64,000 nucleotides of DNA from Spirochaetaceae bacterium (GTDB lineage: Bacteria > Spirochaetota > Spirochaetia > Treponematales > Breznakiellaceae). The stretch covers positions 1 to 64,000 of the forward strand of contig JAISLT010000104.1 of NCBI GenBank assembly GCA_031277165.1, in the 5' to 3' direction. The notes beneath the pieces were generated by a model, which did not search any database, was not told where the DNA came from, and was given only the letters and a program-made list of their open reading frames with translations. The first letter of the stretch is position 1; each line of letters opens with the position of its first letter. Below, piece by piece: positions 25,555-34,895 of the stretch. A program made the position numbers and the translations under genes.

Positions 25555-26919
25555 ATGGAAGGAATTTTTCTGGCAAGATTACAGTTTGCCGTAACTTCGG
25601 TATACCACTTTTTCTTCGTACCTCTAACCTTGGGTCTGGGTATTCTGGTGGCCATCATGGAAACCCGCTACGTCCAGACCGATGACGAGAAGTACAAGAA
25701 AATGACCCTGTTCTGGGGCAAGCTGTTCCTGATCAATTTCGCCATGGGGGTGGTTACCGGTATTGTCCAGGAATTCCACTTTGGAATGAACTGGGCCGGG
25801 TATTCGGCGTTCGTAGGCGATATTTTCGGCGCCCCGCTGGCCATCGAAGCCCTGCTGGCGTTTTTCCTTGAGTCGACCTTCCTGGGCATCTGGATCTTCG
25901 GCTGGAACCGGCTGTCCAAAAAGCTCCACCTGGCAACCATCTGGCTGGTGGCTTTTGCCTCGAACCTGTCGGCCTTCTGGATCCTGGTGGCCAACTCCTT
26001 TATGCAAAACCCCGTGGGCTATGAAATGGCGGCGGACGGAAGCCGGGCTTTAATGAACAACTTTCCGGCCCTGCTTGCCAACCCCCATGCGTTGTTCCAA
26101 TTCGGCCATGTCATAACGGCGGGCCTCGTAACCGCGGCCTTCTTTATCATGGGGATCAGCGCCTATCATCTGGTAAAGAAAAATAACCCCGATTTCTTTA
26201 AAAAATCCTTCAAATACGGCGCGGTGGCCGGTATTATCGCCGGGGTGCTGGTGACGCTTATCGGGCACCTCCAGGGCCAGTATCTGACCAAAGCCCAGCC
26301 CATGAAAATGGCGGCGGCGGAGGCGATCTGGGAGACCCAGGACCCCGCGGCCATAGCGATTGTGGCGGGCATTGACGAAAAAAACAAAACCAACACCTGG
26401 GAATTGGCCGTTCCCGGCGGTTTGAGCTTTATGAATTTCTACAGTTTCACCTCCGGCGAGGTCCCCGGAATTAACCAGCTGCAGGCCGAAATGGAAGCCA
26501 AATACGGGCCGGGAAATTACATTCCACCGGTGGCTTTAACCTTCTGGAGCTTCCGCATCATGTTCGGCCTGGCCCTGGTGATGGCCCTGCTGGGACTGCT
26601 GGCAATTATTTTCTACGCCAAGGGTACCCTTGAAAAACAGACCTGGTTCCTCAAGATCATGTTCCCGGCCCTGTTCCTCCCCTACATTTCCAGTTCTTTC
26701 GGGTGGATCATGGCGGAAGTGGGCCGCCAACCCTGGGTGGTCTACGGGCTGCAGCTCCTGAAGGACGGCGTATCCAAATTACCCCTGTCGTTTCTCGTAA
26801 TATCTTTTACGGGATTCGTCATTATCTACACGGCGTTGGCGATTGTGGACGTGTACCTGCTGGTGAAAGCCGCCGGAAAGGTCCCGTCTGAATCCGGCGC
26901 GGCGGTACAGGAAGCATAG
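25555..26919 (+). CDS. cydA: Cytochrome bd ubiquinol/menaquinol oxidase subunit I
   Basis: Subunit I of cytochrome bd oxidises quinol and reduces O2 to water at the inner membrane with high affinity. About 454 residues with nine helices. Likely haem ligands are His18 (TSVYHFFFVPLTLG), His185 (FGHVITAG) and Met336 (SFRIM), and the GRQPW motif is at 390-394. I use the ATG at 25555, preceded by GGAGG at a normal distance, rather than one four codons earlier. First gene of cydABDC, with a clear promoter. In an anaerobe the oxidase most likely scavenges oxygen. Confidence 0.96.
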   Translation: MEGIFLARLQFAVTSVYHFFFVPLTLGLGILVAIMETRYVQTDDEKYKKMTLFWGKLFLINFAMGVVTGIVQEFHFGMNWAGYSAFVGDIFGAPLAIEALLAFFLESTFLGIWIFGWNRLSKKLHLATIWLVAFASNLSAFWILVANSFMQNPVGYEMAADGSRALMNNFPALLANPHALFQFGHVITAGLVTAAFFIMGISAYHLVKKNNPDFFKKSFKYGAVAGIIAGVLVTLIGHLQGQYLTKAQPMKMAAAEAIWETQDPAAIAIVAGIDEKNKTNTWELAVPGGLSFMNFYSFTSGEVPGINQLQAEMEAKYGPGNYIPPVALTFWSFRIMFGLALVMALLGLLAIIFYAKGTLEKQTWFLKIMFPALFLPYISSSFGWIMAEVGRQPWVVYGLQLLKDGVSKLPLSFLVISFTGFVIIYTALAIVDVYLLVKAAGKVPSESGAAVQEA

Positions 26920-26930
26920 GAGGGAATGGC

Positions 26931-27950
26931 ATGCTCAATATCATTTGGTTTATTTTAGTCACGGTTCTATTTACGGGATTTCTATTCCTGGAAGGATTCG
27001 ATTACGGCGTGGGGATGCTGGTGCCCTTTGCCGGCGGCAAAGAAGACAGGGGACGCCGGGTGGTGCTTAACACCATAGGCCCCTTCTGGGACGGGAACGA
27101 AGTCTGGCTCCTTACGGCGGGGGGCGCGATTTTCGCCGCCTTCCCCCTGTGGTATGCGACCCTGTTTAGCAAGTTTTACCTGGCCCTGTTCTTTATCCTC
27201 GTGGGCCTTATCCTCCGGGGGGTAAGCTTTGAATTCCACAGTAAGAGCAAAAGCCCCCAGTGGCGGGCCTGCTGGGACTGGGCCGTCAGCATTGGCAGTT
27301 TCCTCTCCGCCCTGCTCTGGGGCGTGGCGGTGGCCAACCTGATCCGGGGCGTGGTGGCCGCCAAAGAGGGCTGGAGCTTCTTTATCAGCATCCTGCATCC
27401 CTTCTGCCTCCTTGGCGGGGTGGTCGTTTTCCTGCTCTTCCTCTACCACGGCGCATCCTTCCTCACCCTCAAAGTCGGGGACGAAGCGGTGCTGGCCCGG
27501 GCGAAAAAAATAGCCCTCCGGACCGGGATCATCCTGATACCGGTGACGGTTCTCTGGGTTGGCTGGGCCCTGTTCGAGACCCCCATCCTCACTAAACCGG
27601 TGGCCCTTATTACCGTGGCCCTGGCCGCAGTGGCCCTGCTGGTTTCGGTCTTCACCCAGTGGAAGGGGAAACACGGCGCCGCCTTTGTCAGCGTGGGGCT
27701 CATGATCGCCCTGGTAACGGTGACGGTCTTCGCGATTCTGTTTCCCAATGTGCTGATCATCCGGGACGCCCAGGGGGCGATTGTTCCCGACGCGCTGACC
27801 ATCTACAATGCGTCCTCCAGCCAGTACACGCTGAAGATCATGACCATCGTGGCCCTGATCTTTACACCCATCATGCTGGCGTATCAGATTTGGAACTTCT
27901 GGGTGTTCAAAAAACGGGTTACGAGCGATCCCAAGGACCTGGTGTATTAA
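26931..27950 (+). CDS. cydB: Cytochrome bd oxidase subunit II
   Basis: The 339-residue partner of CydA, with eight or nine membrane helices and no haem ligand of its own needed. It opens with the typical LFTGFLFLEGFDYGVGMLVP and has the conserved TIGPFWDGNEVWLLTAGGAI, LRGVSFEFHSK and LFPNVLIIRD. It follows cydA after 11 bases with AGGAGGG as ribosome site, and is followed by cydD after 6 bases. Confidence 0.96.
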   Translation: MLNIIWFILVTVLFTGFLFLEGFDYGVGMLVPFAGGKEDRGRRVVLNTIGPFWDGNEVWLLTAGGAIFAAFPLWYATLFSKFYLALFFILVGLILRGVSFEFHSKSKSPQWRACWDWAVSIGSFLSALLWGVAVANLIRGVVAAKEGWSFFISILHPFCLLGGVVVFLLFLYHGASFLTLKVGDEAVLARAKKIALRTGIILIPVTVLWVGWALFETPILTKPVALITVALAAVALLVSVFTQWKGKHGAAFVSVGLMIALVTVTVFAILFPNVLIIRDAQGAIVPDALTIYNASSSQYTLKIMTIVALIFTPIMLAYQIWNFWVFKKRVTSDPKDLVY

Positions 27951-27956
27951 CCGGGG

Positions 27957-29729
27957 ATGCTCAACAAAAATTTGCTCCGGGAAACCCGGGGCAGCAGAAA
28001 ATTTTTGTTCGGCACGGCGGCCGCCGGTTTTTTTACCGGCGGCCTCATTCTGGCCCAGGCTTTTTTGTTAGCCCGCCTGGCGGACAAGGTTTTTTTGAAG
28101 GGGCAGAACCTTGAGCAGGTTCTGCCTTTTTTTGCGGCCCTTATTCCCATCATAACCCTTCGCGCCCTATGTGCCTGGCTGGAGGAGTGGTTTGCCCTGC
28201 ACCTGGCCCACACCGCCCAAACCGGCCTGCGGGGGGCGATTCTGTCCAAGATAGACCGCCTGGGGCCGGTGCGCCTCCGGGAGGAGCAGACCGGGGAAAT
28301 CCTCCACCTCCTTACCGAAGGCCTTGAGGTGCTCCATGCATATTTTGGCAAGTATATGCCCCAGGTATTCAAGTCCGCGATTATCCCCATCATGTTTTTT
28401 GTGATGATCTTTTCCCGGGACTGGATCACCGGCCTGATTCTGCTCTTCACCGCCCCCATGCTGCCCCTCTTTATGATGCTTATCGGCAAATGGTCAAAGT
28501 CGGTCACCCACAAACAGTGGAAGGTCCTGGACCGTATGACCGGCTATTTCCAGGATCTTTTTCAGGGCCTGGTCACTTTAAAAACCCTTAATCAAAGCAA
28601 AGCCCAGGGAAAAAAAGTAGAAGACCTTAGTGAATCCTTCCGGGTTACCAGCCTGGAAGTTTTGCGGGTCGCTTTTCTTTCGGCCCTGACATTGGAGCTG
28701 TTCAGCACCTTAAGTATCGCCATGGTGGCGGTGGGCCTGGGGCTTCGGCTCCTCCACGGAATGCTCGAATTTGAACCGGCCTTTTTCCTGCTGCTGCTGG
28801 CCCCGGAATTTTACCAGCCTATCCGCAATCTGGGGACCCAGTACCACGCCAGCCTAAACGGAGTGGCCGCGGCGGACAGGGTCTACCGTTTTCTGGAAAG
28901 CCCCGAACCGGAAACCACCCTACTACCGCCGGAACCGGCGGCGGCGGGGTCAAGGGAAACCGCCGCAGCACAGACCCCGGCGGTCCCCTCCGCGGCGGGG
29001 ATTCCCATTGTATTTGAGCGGGTAAGCCACCGTTACGGCGAAGCCCGGACCGAATCTCTCCAGGATCTTTCCTTTACCTTGGATGCGGGACAAAAAACCG
29101 CCCTGGTGGGGCCCAGCGGCGGAGGCAAAACCACGATTCTTCATTTGTTGCTGGGTTTTTTGTCCTCCACCGCCGGACGGATCCTGGTTGACGGGGAAAA
29201 CCTGGAGGGCCTTGACATGGGGGCCTGGCGGCGGCGGATCGCCTGGGTACCGCAGAAACCCTGGCTCTTTGCCGGAACCATCCGGGAAAACCTGCGGATT
29301 GGCAGCCCGGACATCCCGGATTCGGCAATCTGGGAAGCCGGCGAATCCCTGGGCCTTTTGTCCTGGCTGGAGGGGCTCCCCGAAGGCCTGGATACCCGAA
29401 TCGGACAGGGGGGCCGGGAATTAAGCGGCGGCCAGCGCCAGCTTTTGGCTATCACCAGGGCATGGCTCCGCCGGTCCCCCCTTCTGCTGCTGGACGAAGC
29501 CACCGCCAACCTCGACCTGTTTCGGGAAGAGGCGGTACAAGAAGCCCTGCTTTGTCTAATGTCGGGCCGGACCGTGCTGGCCGCGGCCCACCGGCTGCGA
29601 ACGGTAAGCGCCATGGACCGGGTGCTGGTTATCGAAGAAGGCCGGGTGGTAGAAGAGGGGCCCCCGGCTCTTCTAAAGACCGCGGGGGGTACCTACCAGG
29701 CCCTTCTTGAAGCGGGAGGTAATCTGTGA
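27957..29729 (+). CDS. cydD: Cysteine/glutathione ABC exporter CydD
   Basis: Half of the CydDC exporter, which moves thiols to the periplasm and is needed for cytochrome bd assembly. The 590 residues have a six-helix membrane domain (to about 320), a Pro/Ala/Glu linker, then an ATPase with Walker A GPSGGGKTT, signature LSGGQRQLL and Walker B LLLLDEATANLD, followed by the switch His in AAHRL. It sits between cydB and cydC and overlaps cydC by 4 bases. Whether it exports cysteine or glutathione in this organism is not visible. Confidence 0.93.
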   Translation: MLNKNLLRETRGSRKFLFGTAAAGFFTGGLILAQAFLLARLADKVFLKGQNLEQVLPFFAALIPIITLRALCAWLEEWFALHLAHTAQTGLRGAILSKIDRLGPVRLREEQTGEILHLLTEGLEVLHAYFGKYMPQVFKSAIIPIMFFVMIFSRDWITGLILLFTAPMLPLFMMLIGKWSKSVTHKQWKVLDRMTGYFQDLFQGLVTLKTLNQSKAQGKKVEDLSESFRVTSLEVLRVAFLSALTLELFSTLSIAMVAVGLGLRLLHGMLEFEPAFFLLLLAPEFYQPIRNLGTQYHASLNGVAAADRVYRFLESPEPETTLLPPEPAAAGSRETAAAQTPAVPSAAGIPIVFERVSHRYGEARTESLQDLSFTLDAGQKTALVGPSGGGKTTILHLLLGFLSSTAGRILVDGENLEGLDMGAWRRRIAWVPQKPWLFAGTIRENLRIGSPDIPDSAIWEAGESLGLLSWLEGLPEGLDTRIGQGGRELSGGQRQLLAITRAWLRRSPLLLLDEATANLDLFREEAVQEALLCLMSGRTVLAAAHRLRTVSAMDRVLVIEEGRVVEEGPPALLKTAGGTYQALLEAGGNL

Positions 29730-31546
29730 AAACCTTTACCCGGCTTCTGGGCCTTTTACGCCCCCACTGGCCCCTTATGGCCGGGGCCGCCTTCTGCGGG
29801 GCCCTAACTATCGGATCAAACATCAGCCTTCTGGGGGCTTCGGCGGTGTTAATTTCCTCCGCGGCCCTGGCCCCGCCTATACTACAGCTCTACACCCTTA
29901 TTGTGGGGGTGCGGTTCTTTGGCATTTCCCGGGCCTTTTGGCGCTATGTGGAACGGTACGTAACCCACGACGTGACCTTTAGGATTTTAAAAAAACTTCG
30001 AGTCTGGTTTTACCGGCGGATCGAACCGCTGGCCCCGGCGAATTTGCAAAGCCACGGCAGCGGCCGCCTTTTTAAACAGATCATCGGCGACATTGAAAAT
30101 TTGCAGTTTTTTTACCTTCGGGTCCTGGCGGCCCCCTTTATCGCCGCGGCGGTGCTGATGGGCTGCGTAATCTTTATGCTCTTTTACTGTCCCCCCGCCG
30201 CCGGATTTTTAGGGTTCCTCTTCTTTTTGACCGGCGTCGTCATTCCCCTTTGGGTTCGCCGTATTACCCGGGGCATGGCGGCCCGGCAGGCGGACCGGTG
30301 GGAACATTTTCATACCCAGGTGGTGGATTTGGTCCTGGGTTTGGGGGAACTTCAGGTCTATGGGGCGACGGCGGAAAAGCGGGGGGAAATACAGAAACTC
30401 CTTGGCGCCATTACCGCGGGGCAAAAAAAGCTCTTTGCCCTGGATAATCTTACCGCCTGCCTTATCCAGTATTTTAGCCACATCGCCCTGCTGGGGGGGA
30501 TCTTTTTCTCGGTGCCAATGGTGGCGGAGGGCCGGCTCGAGGGGGTGTTTTTGACCATGTGCGGCCTTATAAGCTGGGCGGCCTTTGAAGCGGTGAACCC
30601 CCTGCCCCTGGCCCTGACCAAACTGGATGAGGGTCTTACCGCCGCGGGCCGGCTCTTTGCCCTGGCGGGGGATCCCCCGGAGGCGGAAGGGACGGAGACC
30701 GCAGCAACGGCGGCTCCTTCACCGGAAACGGAGCTGCCCGCTGCCGCAGCGGCGCCGGAAAGGACCACTGTTACTGTCCCGGCAGATGGGGCCGCCGGGG
30801 CGGGTACGCAGGAAGGGTCCGCCGGAACGCCGCCGGAACTGGTATTCGACGGGGTGGACTTCCGGTACGGTCCGGCGGAACAATTCGCCCTGCAAAATAT
30901 TTCCTTCCGTTTGGCGCCGGGGAAAAAGATAGCCCTGGCGGGCCCCAACGGTTCGGGAAAAAGTACCATCATCAACCTGTTGTTAAAATTCTGGCCCTAT
31001 GCCGGGGGGAGCCTTACCCTGGACGGCCGGGAACTGCGGGATTGGCCGGAGGAGGAAGTTCGGGATCTTCTGGGGGTGTTGAATCAGGACCCCTATATCT
31101 TTCATTCCACCATCGAAGAAAATATCCTCCTGGCCCGGCCCGGGGCAAGCATCGAAGAAATAAGAGCGGCCAGCCGCCGGGCCCAACTCGATGAATTTGT
31201 ATTGTCCCTGCCCGAGGGCTATAAAACTCTGGTGGGGGAAAACGGCTTTAAGCTTTCCGGGGGGCAGCGGCAGCGGCTGGCCCTGGCGAGGATCTACCTG
31301 AAAGACAGCCCGGTCCTGGTGCTGGACGAGGTGGAACAGGGGCTGGACACCTTGACCAGCCAGGAAGTTTGGCGCAGTTTAAAATCCTGGGCCCGGAACA
31401 AAACCGTCATTGCCATAACCCACCATCTGCGGGATCTTTCGGAGATGGACGAGGTTCTGGTTATGCAGGAAGGCCGAATCGTGGAACGGGGGAGCCATAG
31501 GGAGCTTTTGGCCCAAGGGGGGCTCTACAGCCGGCTGGCCGGTTGA
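29726..31546 (+). CDS. cydC: Cysteine/glutathione ABC exporter CydC
   Basis: The second half of the CydDC exporter, 606 residues: membrane domain to about 310, then an unusually long low-complexity linker (about 320-370, Ala/Glu/Pro/Thr-rich), then an ATPase with Walker A GPNGSGKST, signature LSGGQRQRL and Walker B VLVLDEVEQGLD; the last departs from the usual DEPT. The switch His is in ITHHL. The start ATG overlaps the cydD stop by 4 bases. It ends the cyd operon; the next gene begins 45 bases later. Confidence 0.93.
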   Translation: MKTFTRLLGLLRPHWPLMAGAAFCGALTIGSNISLLGASAVLISSAALAPPILQLYTLIVGVRFFGISRAFWRYVERYVTHDVTFRILKKLRVWFYRRIEPLAPANLQSHGSGRLFKQIIGDIENLQFFYLRVLAAPFIAAAVLMGCVIFMLFYCPPAAGFLGFLFFLTGVVIPLWVRRITRGMAARQADRWEHFHTQVVDLVLGLGELQVYGATAEKRGEIQKLLGAITAGQKKLFALDNLTACLIQYFSHIALLGGIFFSVPMVAEGRLEGVFLTMCGLISWAAFEAVNPLPLALTKLDEGLTAAGRLFALAGDPPEAEGTETAATAAPSPETELPAAAAAPERTTVTVPADGAAGAGTQEGSAGTPPELVFDGVDFRYGPAEQFALQNISFRLAPGKKIALAGPNGSGKSTIINLLLKFWPYAGGSLTLDGRELRDWPEEEVRDLLGVLNQDPYIFHSTIEENILLARPGASIEEIRAASRRAQLDEFVLSLPEGYKTLVGENGFKLSGGQRQRLALARIYLKDSPVLVLDEVEQGLDTLTSQEVWRSLKSWARNKTVIAITHHLRDLSEMDEVLVMQEGRIVERGSHRELLAQGGLYSRLAG

Positions 31547-31591
31547 ACGGACCTTTGCCCGTCCCGCAGGGGGCATCAAAAAATTGAAACG

Positions 31592-31897
31592 ATGGAGACG
31601 CGTGTGAATTTTTACGGATTGTTTGCCGGGACGGCGGCCCTGTTGATCATCGGACTTTTTCATCCCATTGTCATTAAGGGTGAATATCATTTTGGAAAAC
31701 AGATCTGGCCCCTCTGCCTGGTCTGCGGGATAGCCTTTTTGGCGGGGGCCTGGGTAGTATCCAACATCTATATCTCGATCTTCTTAGGGATCACCGGATC
31801 CAGCTGTCTGTGGAGCATCAAGGAACTTTTCGAACAGGAAAAGCGGGTAAAGCGGGGCTGGTTCCCCAAAAAAGAACCCCGGGAGACGGCCCGCTAA
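31592..31897 (+). CDS. DUF4491 family small membrane protein
   Basis: A 101-residue protein with three hydrophobic helices and a conserved end: LIIGLFHPIVIKGEYHFGK near the start and SSCLWSIKELFEQEKRV with GWFPKKEP at the end, the layout of the DUF4491 family. Function is unknown. A GTG at 31604 with GGAG six bases upstream is an equally good or better start than ATG 31592. It lies 45 bases after cydC and might be read from the cyd promoter. The link to respiration is positional only. Confidence 0.75.
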   Translation: METRVNFYGLFAGTAALLIIGLFHPIVIKGEYHFGKQIWPLCLVCGIAFLAGAWVVSNIYISIFLGITGSSCLWSIKELFEQEKRVKRGWFPKKEPRETAR

Positions 31898-31903
31898 GCG
31901 GGG

Positions 31904-31950
31904 CTGCTTTCCAACTAAGACTGCTTTCCAAAAACTGAAGTTTTGGCACG
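31904..31950. repeat. Dispersed palindrome family A, copy 3, with tandem left arm
   Basis: CTGCTTTCCAA occurs at 31904-31914 and again at 31921-31931, the second continuing as AAACTGAAGTTTTGG. The right arm is cut short after TTTTGG, but a separate GGCACG/CGTGCC pair (about 31945-31972) follows. Confidence 0.6.
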
Positions 31951-32067
31951 GCCCCGGTCAGTAAACGTGCCGTACAGCTTGTGCCCGGTGATTTTCTCCG
32001 GTGTGCAGGGTTCCTCGACACCCGGGGTTTCCTTGACTTTTCGGGTAATCTCCGGCAGAATATTTTT

Positions 32068-34788
32068 ATGGCAGGCAAGACTCCCCCGGGTTCGCCCAAA
32101 GGGGGGATCCTTTTAAGGCTTCTTAAGATGATTTTTGCGGTTTTACTTATCTGTGCCCTCATTACCCTGGGGGCGGAGCTGGTCTTCCTGCTTACCCGGC
32201 TTTCTCCCGATTCGGTTATACCGGACAGATTTTCCGCCTATGTACATATATCCAGTCCCCTGGAACTGGGCTCTAAGGTTCTTGATCATGAATCCCTGCC
32301 GGAGTTAATGGTAAATCCGGCCCTGGCTTCCCTTACCCCGGCCCTAAGCCGTCTGCGGACAAGCGGTATGCTAAAGAACCCCTGGATCCGCCTTGCCCTG
32401 CGGGGTTCCCTTTCCGCGGCCCTAACCGGGGCATCGGAGCCCCTGCTTGCCGCCTGGGATTCCGCCTTTCTTGCACCGGTGCTGCCCCTTCTGCCCCTGG
32501 CGGCCCGGTTCATAGAAATTCCCAATTTGAGTTATCTGCCGGAAGGGGTTCCCCACTTCGAATACCGTAGCGGGGAAACGGTTTTTTACCTGGGGATCCG
32601 GCGGAACCTGCTTATGGTCTCTAACAGCGAAGATCTTCTTTTTAAAGCCCTTTCCCCGGAGGGGGCTTCCTATGCATCCCGAAAGCCCGTGACGATGAAA
32701 AAACAGGATGTTTCCCTGCTGGCCGCATCAAAGACCGTCATTTCCATGCTGGGGGAAGGGAACCCTCTTCTAACCGGGGTGTTTGCCCAACTGCAATTCC
32801 CCGATATTCTGGAACTGGGGCTTAACATAGAACCCAAACAGTTGGACATACATCTCGTAAGTCCCGTGGATACGGATAATCCGGCCTTTGATAAGCTGCT
32901 TTCCAAAAATTCTATTCCGCCTTCTATAATGAACATACTCCCCAATACTACCCAGTACTGTACGGGCCTGGCGGGGATAAGCCTTAAGGATATCCTTGAG
33001 ACGGCGGCGGAAGTCCAGGGGCCGGAATTTAGGAATACCCTTTCCACCGCCGGCAGGGCCGCCAAAACCCTGCTGGGCCTAACGCTGGATGATCTGCTTT
33101 ATTCCTGGACCGGGGAAGAGCTGGCGGTCTTTGGCCTGGAAGACAGGCCCGCGCCGGTCTTTGCGGTAAAAATAGGGGATGAATCAAAACAACGGGCGGT
33201 ATTTGACCGGGCCTTCCGTTCGATCCTGCTATCGGAAAATTCCCGGATGGTGCTGGACGGAAACCGTATTCCGCAGATTGCCCTGCCGCCCTTTGTGTAC
33301 GCATTGCTTAGGATTATCCAGGTACATATCCCCGAACCCTATTATCTAATCCACGAAGACTGGCTTCTTGTTTCCGAGTCGCCGGAAAATATTTTGGCCG
33401 CCGTCACGGCGGCCAGGCAGAATCAGCTCTTAGCGGCAAGCCCGGACTGGCGAAAACTCTCCCGTACCGGCGAAAATTCCACAGTCCCCTCCGGGGCGGA
33501 CCCTTCCCCGGGCAGCGCATCCCTTTCCCTTTATTATTCCCTTAACAGATCCCTGCCGTTTTTTCTAAGGGGCGGAAGCGCCGCCGCTTCGATACTCCGG
33601 ATGTACCACCAGGGGCTTTTTAGGGTTTCTGTTAAGGACAGAATCCTTACCCTTACCCTGTCGGTGGAGCCCGGTTCAAACAAGGGATTGGAGCCGGTAA
33701 CGGGGTATCCCATCGACCTGGGAAGAAGGGCGGGAAATCAGGTTTATGCGGTGATGAACGGGGGGAAAAACGAAACCCGGCTTCTTCTTTCCCGGGAAAA
33801 TACCGCCCTGGCCCTTAATCCGGCGGATCACAAGCTATACGAACTAGCCGGAGAGGACCCGGTATGGGTGATCCCCGCGGAGGGGCTTAGGCCCCGGACA
33901 ATGAAGGACAGCGCCGCCTGGGTGGTTAGTTCCCGGGGGCTGGTTACCCTGGTCAACGGAAACATGGAAGCCGCGGCGGGTTTTCCCGTAATGACCGGCC
34001 TTAGGATCGTGTCCCCGCCGGCGGCCAGGGACGGCAGGGTGTATCTGTCCGCGGAAGAATCCGGCGGCATGGGGACCCTCTATACCGTGGATAGTTTTAG
34101 CCGGGTGGTAAAGCTCGGAGTGGAATTTGAATCGCTCCTTGCCTCTCCGTCCTTCCTGCCCGCCGCCGGACAGGACCGCCCCAAGACCGGGGATACCTTG
34201 ATGGCCCTATACCCCCGGGGTATTCTTGGGGAGATCTACCTCTGCGATGCCGGGGGAAGCCCCAGACCGGGCTGGCCCGTACAAGTTCCGGGCATAGCCT
34301 ACGGGTCTCCACTGCTGTTCCGTTCCGCCGGGCCCGTATATGCGGCCTTTATAACCATGGCGGGGGAACTGTTTGTATATGGGGAGGACGGTTCCACGCT
34401 GCCGGCCTTTCCCCTGGAACTGGGGAAGGTATCGTACCTTCAGCCCCTGTGGGACGGAACATACCTGTGGACCGTTTCCGAAGAGGGGTATCTTTACCGG
34501 ATTGGGCTTGACGGCAGGGTAAGCGAACAGCGGGTACCGGATCTTGCCGTAAAGGAAGAGGGCTGTATCGTAAGCGCCGACGTGGACGGCGACGGAACCC
34601 CGGAGGTATTTATTACCGGAGAGGGAAACGCCCTGTACGGATACTCCCAGAACATGGTGTCTATCGAGGGGTTCCCCCTGCCCGTCTGGGGCAGGCCGGT
34701 TTTTGAAGATTTGGATGGAGACGGCAATATGGACTGCGCCGGCGCCGGAATGGACAATAAACTGTACCGGTGGCGTTTTAAAAAATGA
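32068..34788 (+). CDS. Large membrane-anchored protein with C-terminal propeller-like domain
   Basis: About 906 residues. One N-terminal helix (MIFAVLLICALITLGAELVF) anchors it, with the rest outside the cytoplasm. The first 550 residues are mixed helix/strand and resemble DUF3352-like domains (tandem FALKI-type strands). The last 300 look like a beta-propeller: repeats with GELFVYGEDGS, GYLYRIGLDGR and two Ca-binding FG-GAP-like loops, DVDGDGTPE and DLDGDGNMD. The frame is open from 31981, but ATG 32068 starts right before the anchor, so I use it. Unknown function; a surface or periplasmic scaffold is a guess. It is followed by a 9-bp hairpin and a lipoprotein gene. Confidence 0.65.
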   Translation: MAGKTPPGSPKGGILLRLLKMIFAVLLICALITLGAELVFLLTRLSPDSVIPDRFSAYVHISSPLELGSKVLDHESLPELMVNPALASLTPALSRLRTSGMLKNPWIRLALRGSLSAALTGASEPLLAAWDSAFLAPVLPLLPLAARFIEIPNLSYLPEGVPHFEYRSGETVFYLGIRRNLLMVSNSEDLLFKALSPEGASYASRKPVTMKKQDVSLLAASKTVISMLGEGNPLLTGVFAQLQFPDILELGLNIEPKQLDIHLVSPVDTDNPAFDKLLSKNSIPPSIMNILPNTTQYCTGLAGISLKDILETAAEVQGPEFRNTLSTAGRAAKTLLGLTLDDLLYSWTGEELAVFGLEDRPAPVFAVKIGDESKQRAVFDRAFRSILLSENSRMVLDGNRIPQIALPPFVYALLRIIQVHIPEPYYLIHEDWLLVSESPENILAAVTAARQNQLLAASPDWRKLSRTGENSTVPSGADPSPGSASLSLYYSLNRSLPFFLRGGSAAASILRMYHQGLFRVSVKDRILTLTLSVEPGSNKGLEPVTGYPIDLGRRAGNQVYAVMNGGKNETRLLLSRENTALALNPADHKLYELAGEDPVWVIPAEGLRPRTMKDSAAWVVSSRGLVTLVNGNMEAAAGFPVMTGLRIVSPPAARDGRVYLSAEESGGMGTLYTVDSFSRVVKLGVEFESLLASPSFLPAAGQDRPKTGDTLMALYPRGILGEIYLCDAGGSPRPGWPVQVPGIAYGSPLLFRSAGPVYAAFITMAGELFVYGEDGSTLPAFPLELGKVSYLQPLWDGTYLWTVSEEGYLYRIGLDGRVSEQRVPDLAVKEEGCIVSADVDGDGTPEVFITGEGNALYGYSQNMVSIEGFPLPVWGRPVFEDLDGDGNMDCAGAGMDNKLYRWRFKK

Positions 34789-34792
34789 GCCT

Positions 34793-34813
34793 CCCCGGAG
34801 CAGAGCTCCGGGG
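34793..34813 (+). terminator. Hairpin after the propeller-protein gene
   Basis: CCCCGGAGC (34793-34801) and GCTCCGGGG (34805-34813) form a perfect 9-bp stem with loop AGA, 5 bases after the stop. The following bases are TATTAAA, not a T-run, so termination may be partial. Confidence 0.5.
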
Positions 34814-34895
34814 TATTAAACCAGACTTTCGAATAAAAACCGGGACCCGCCGCCGTACTATACGGCACAGCGGCCTGCGGTACAGGAGGAAGGGC

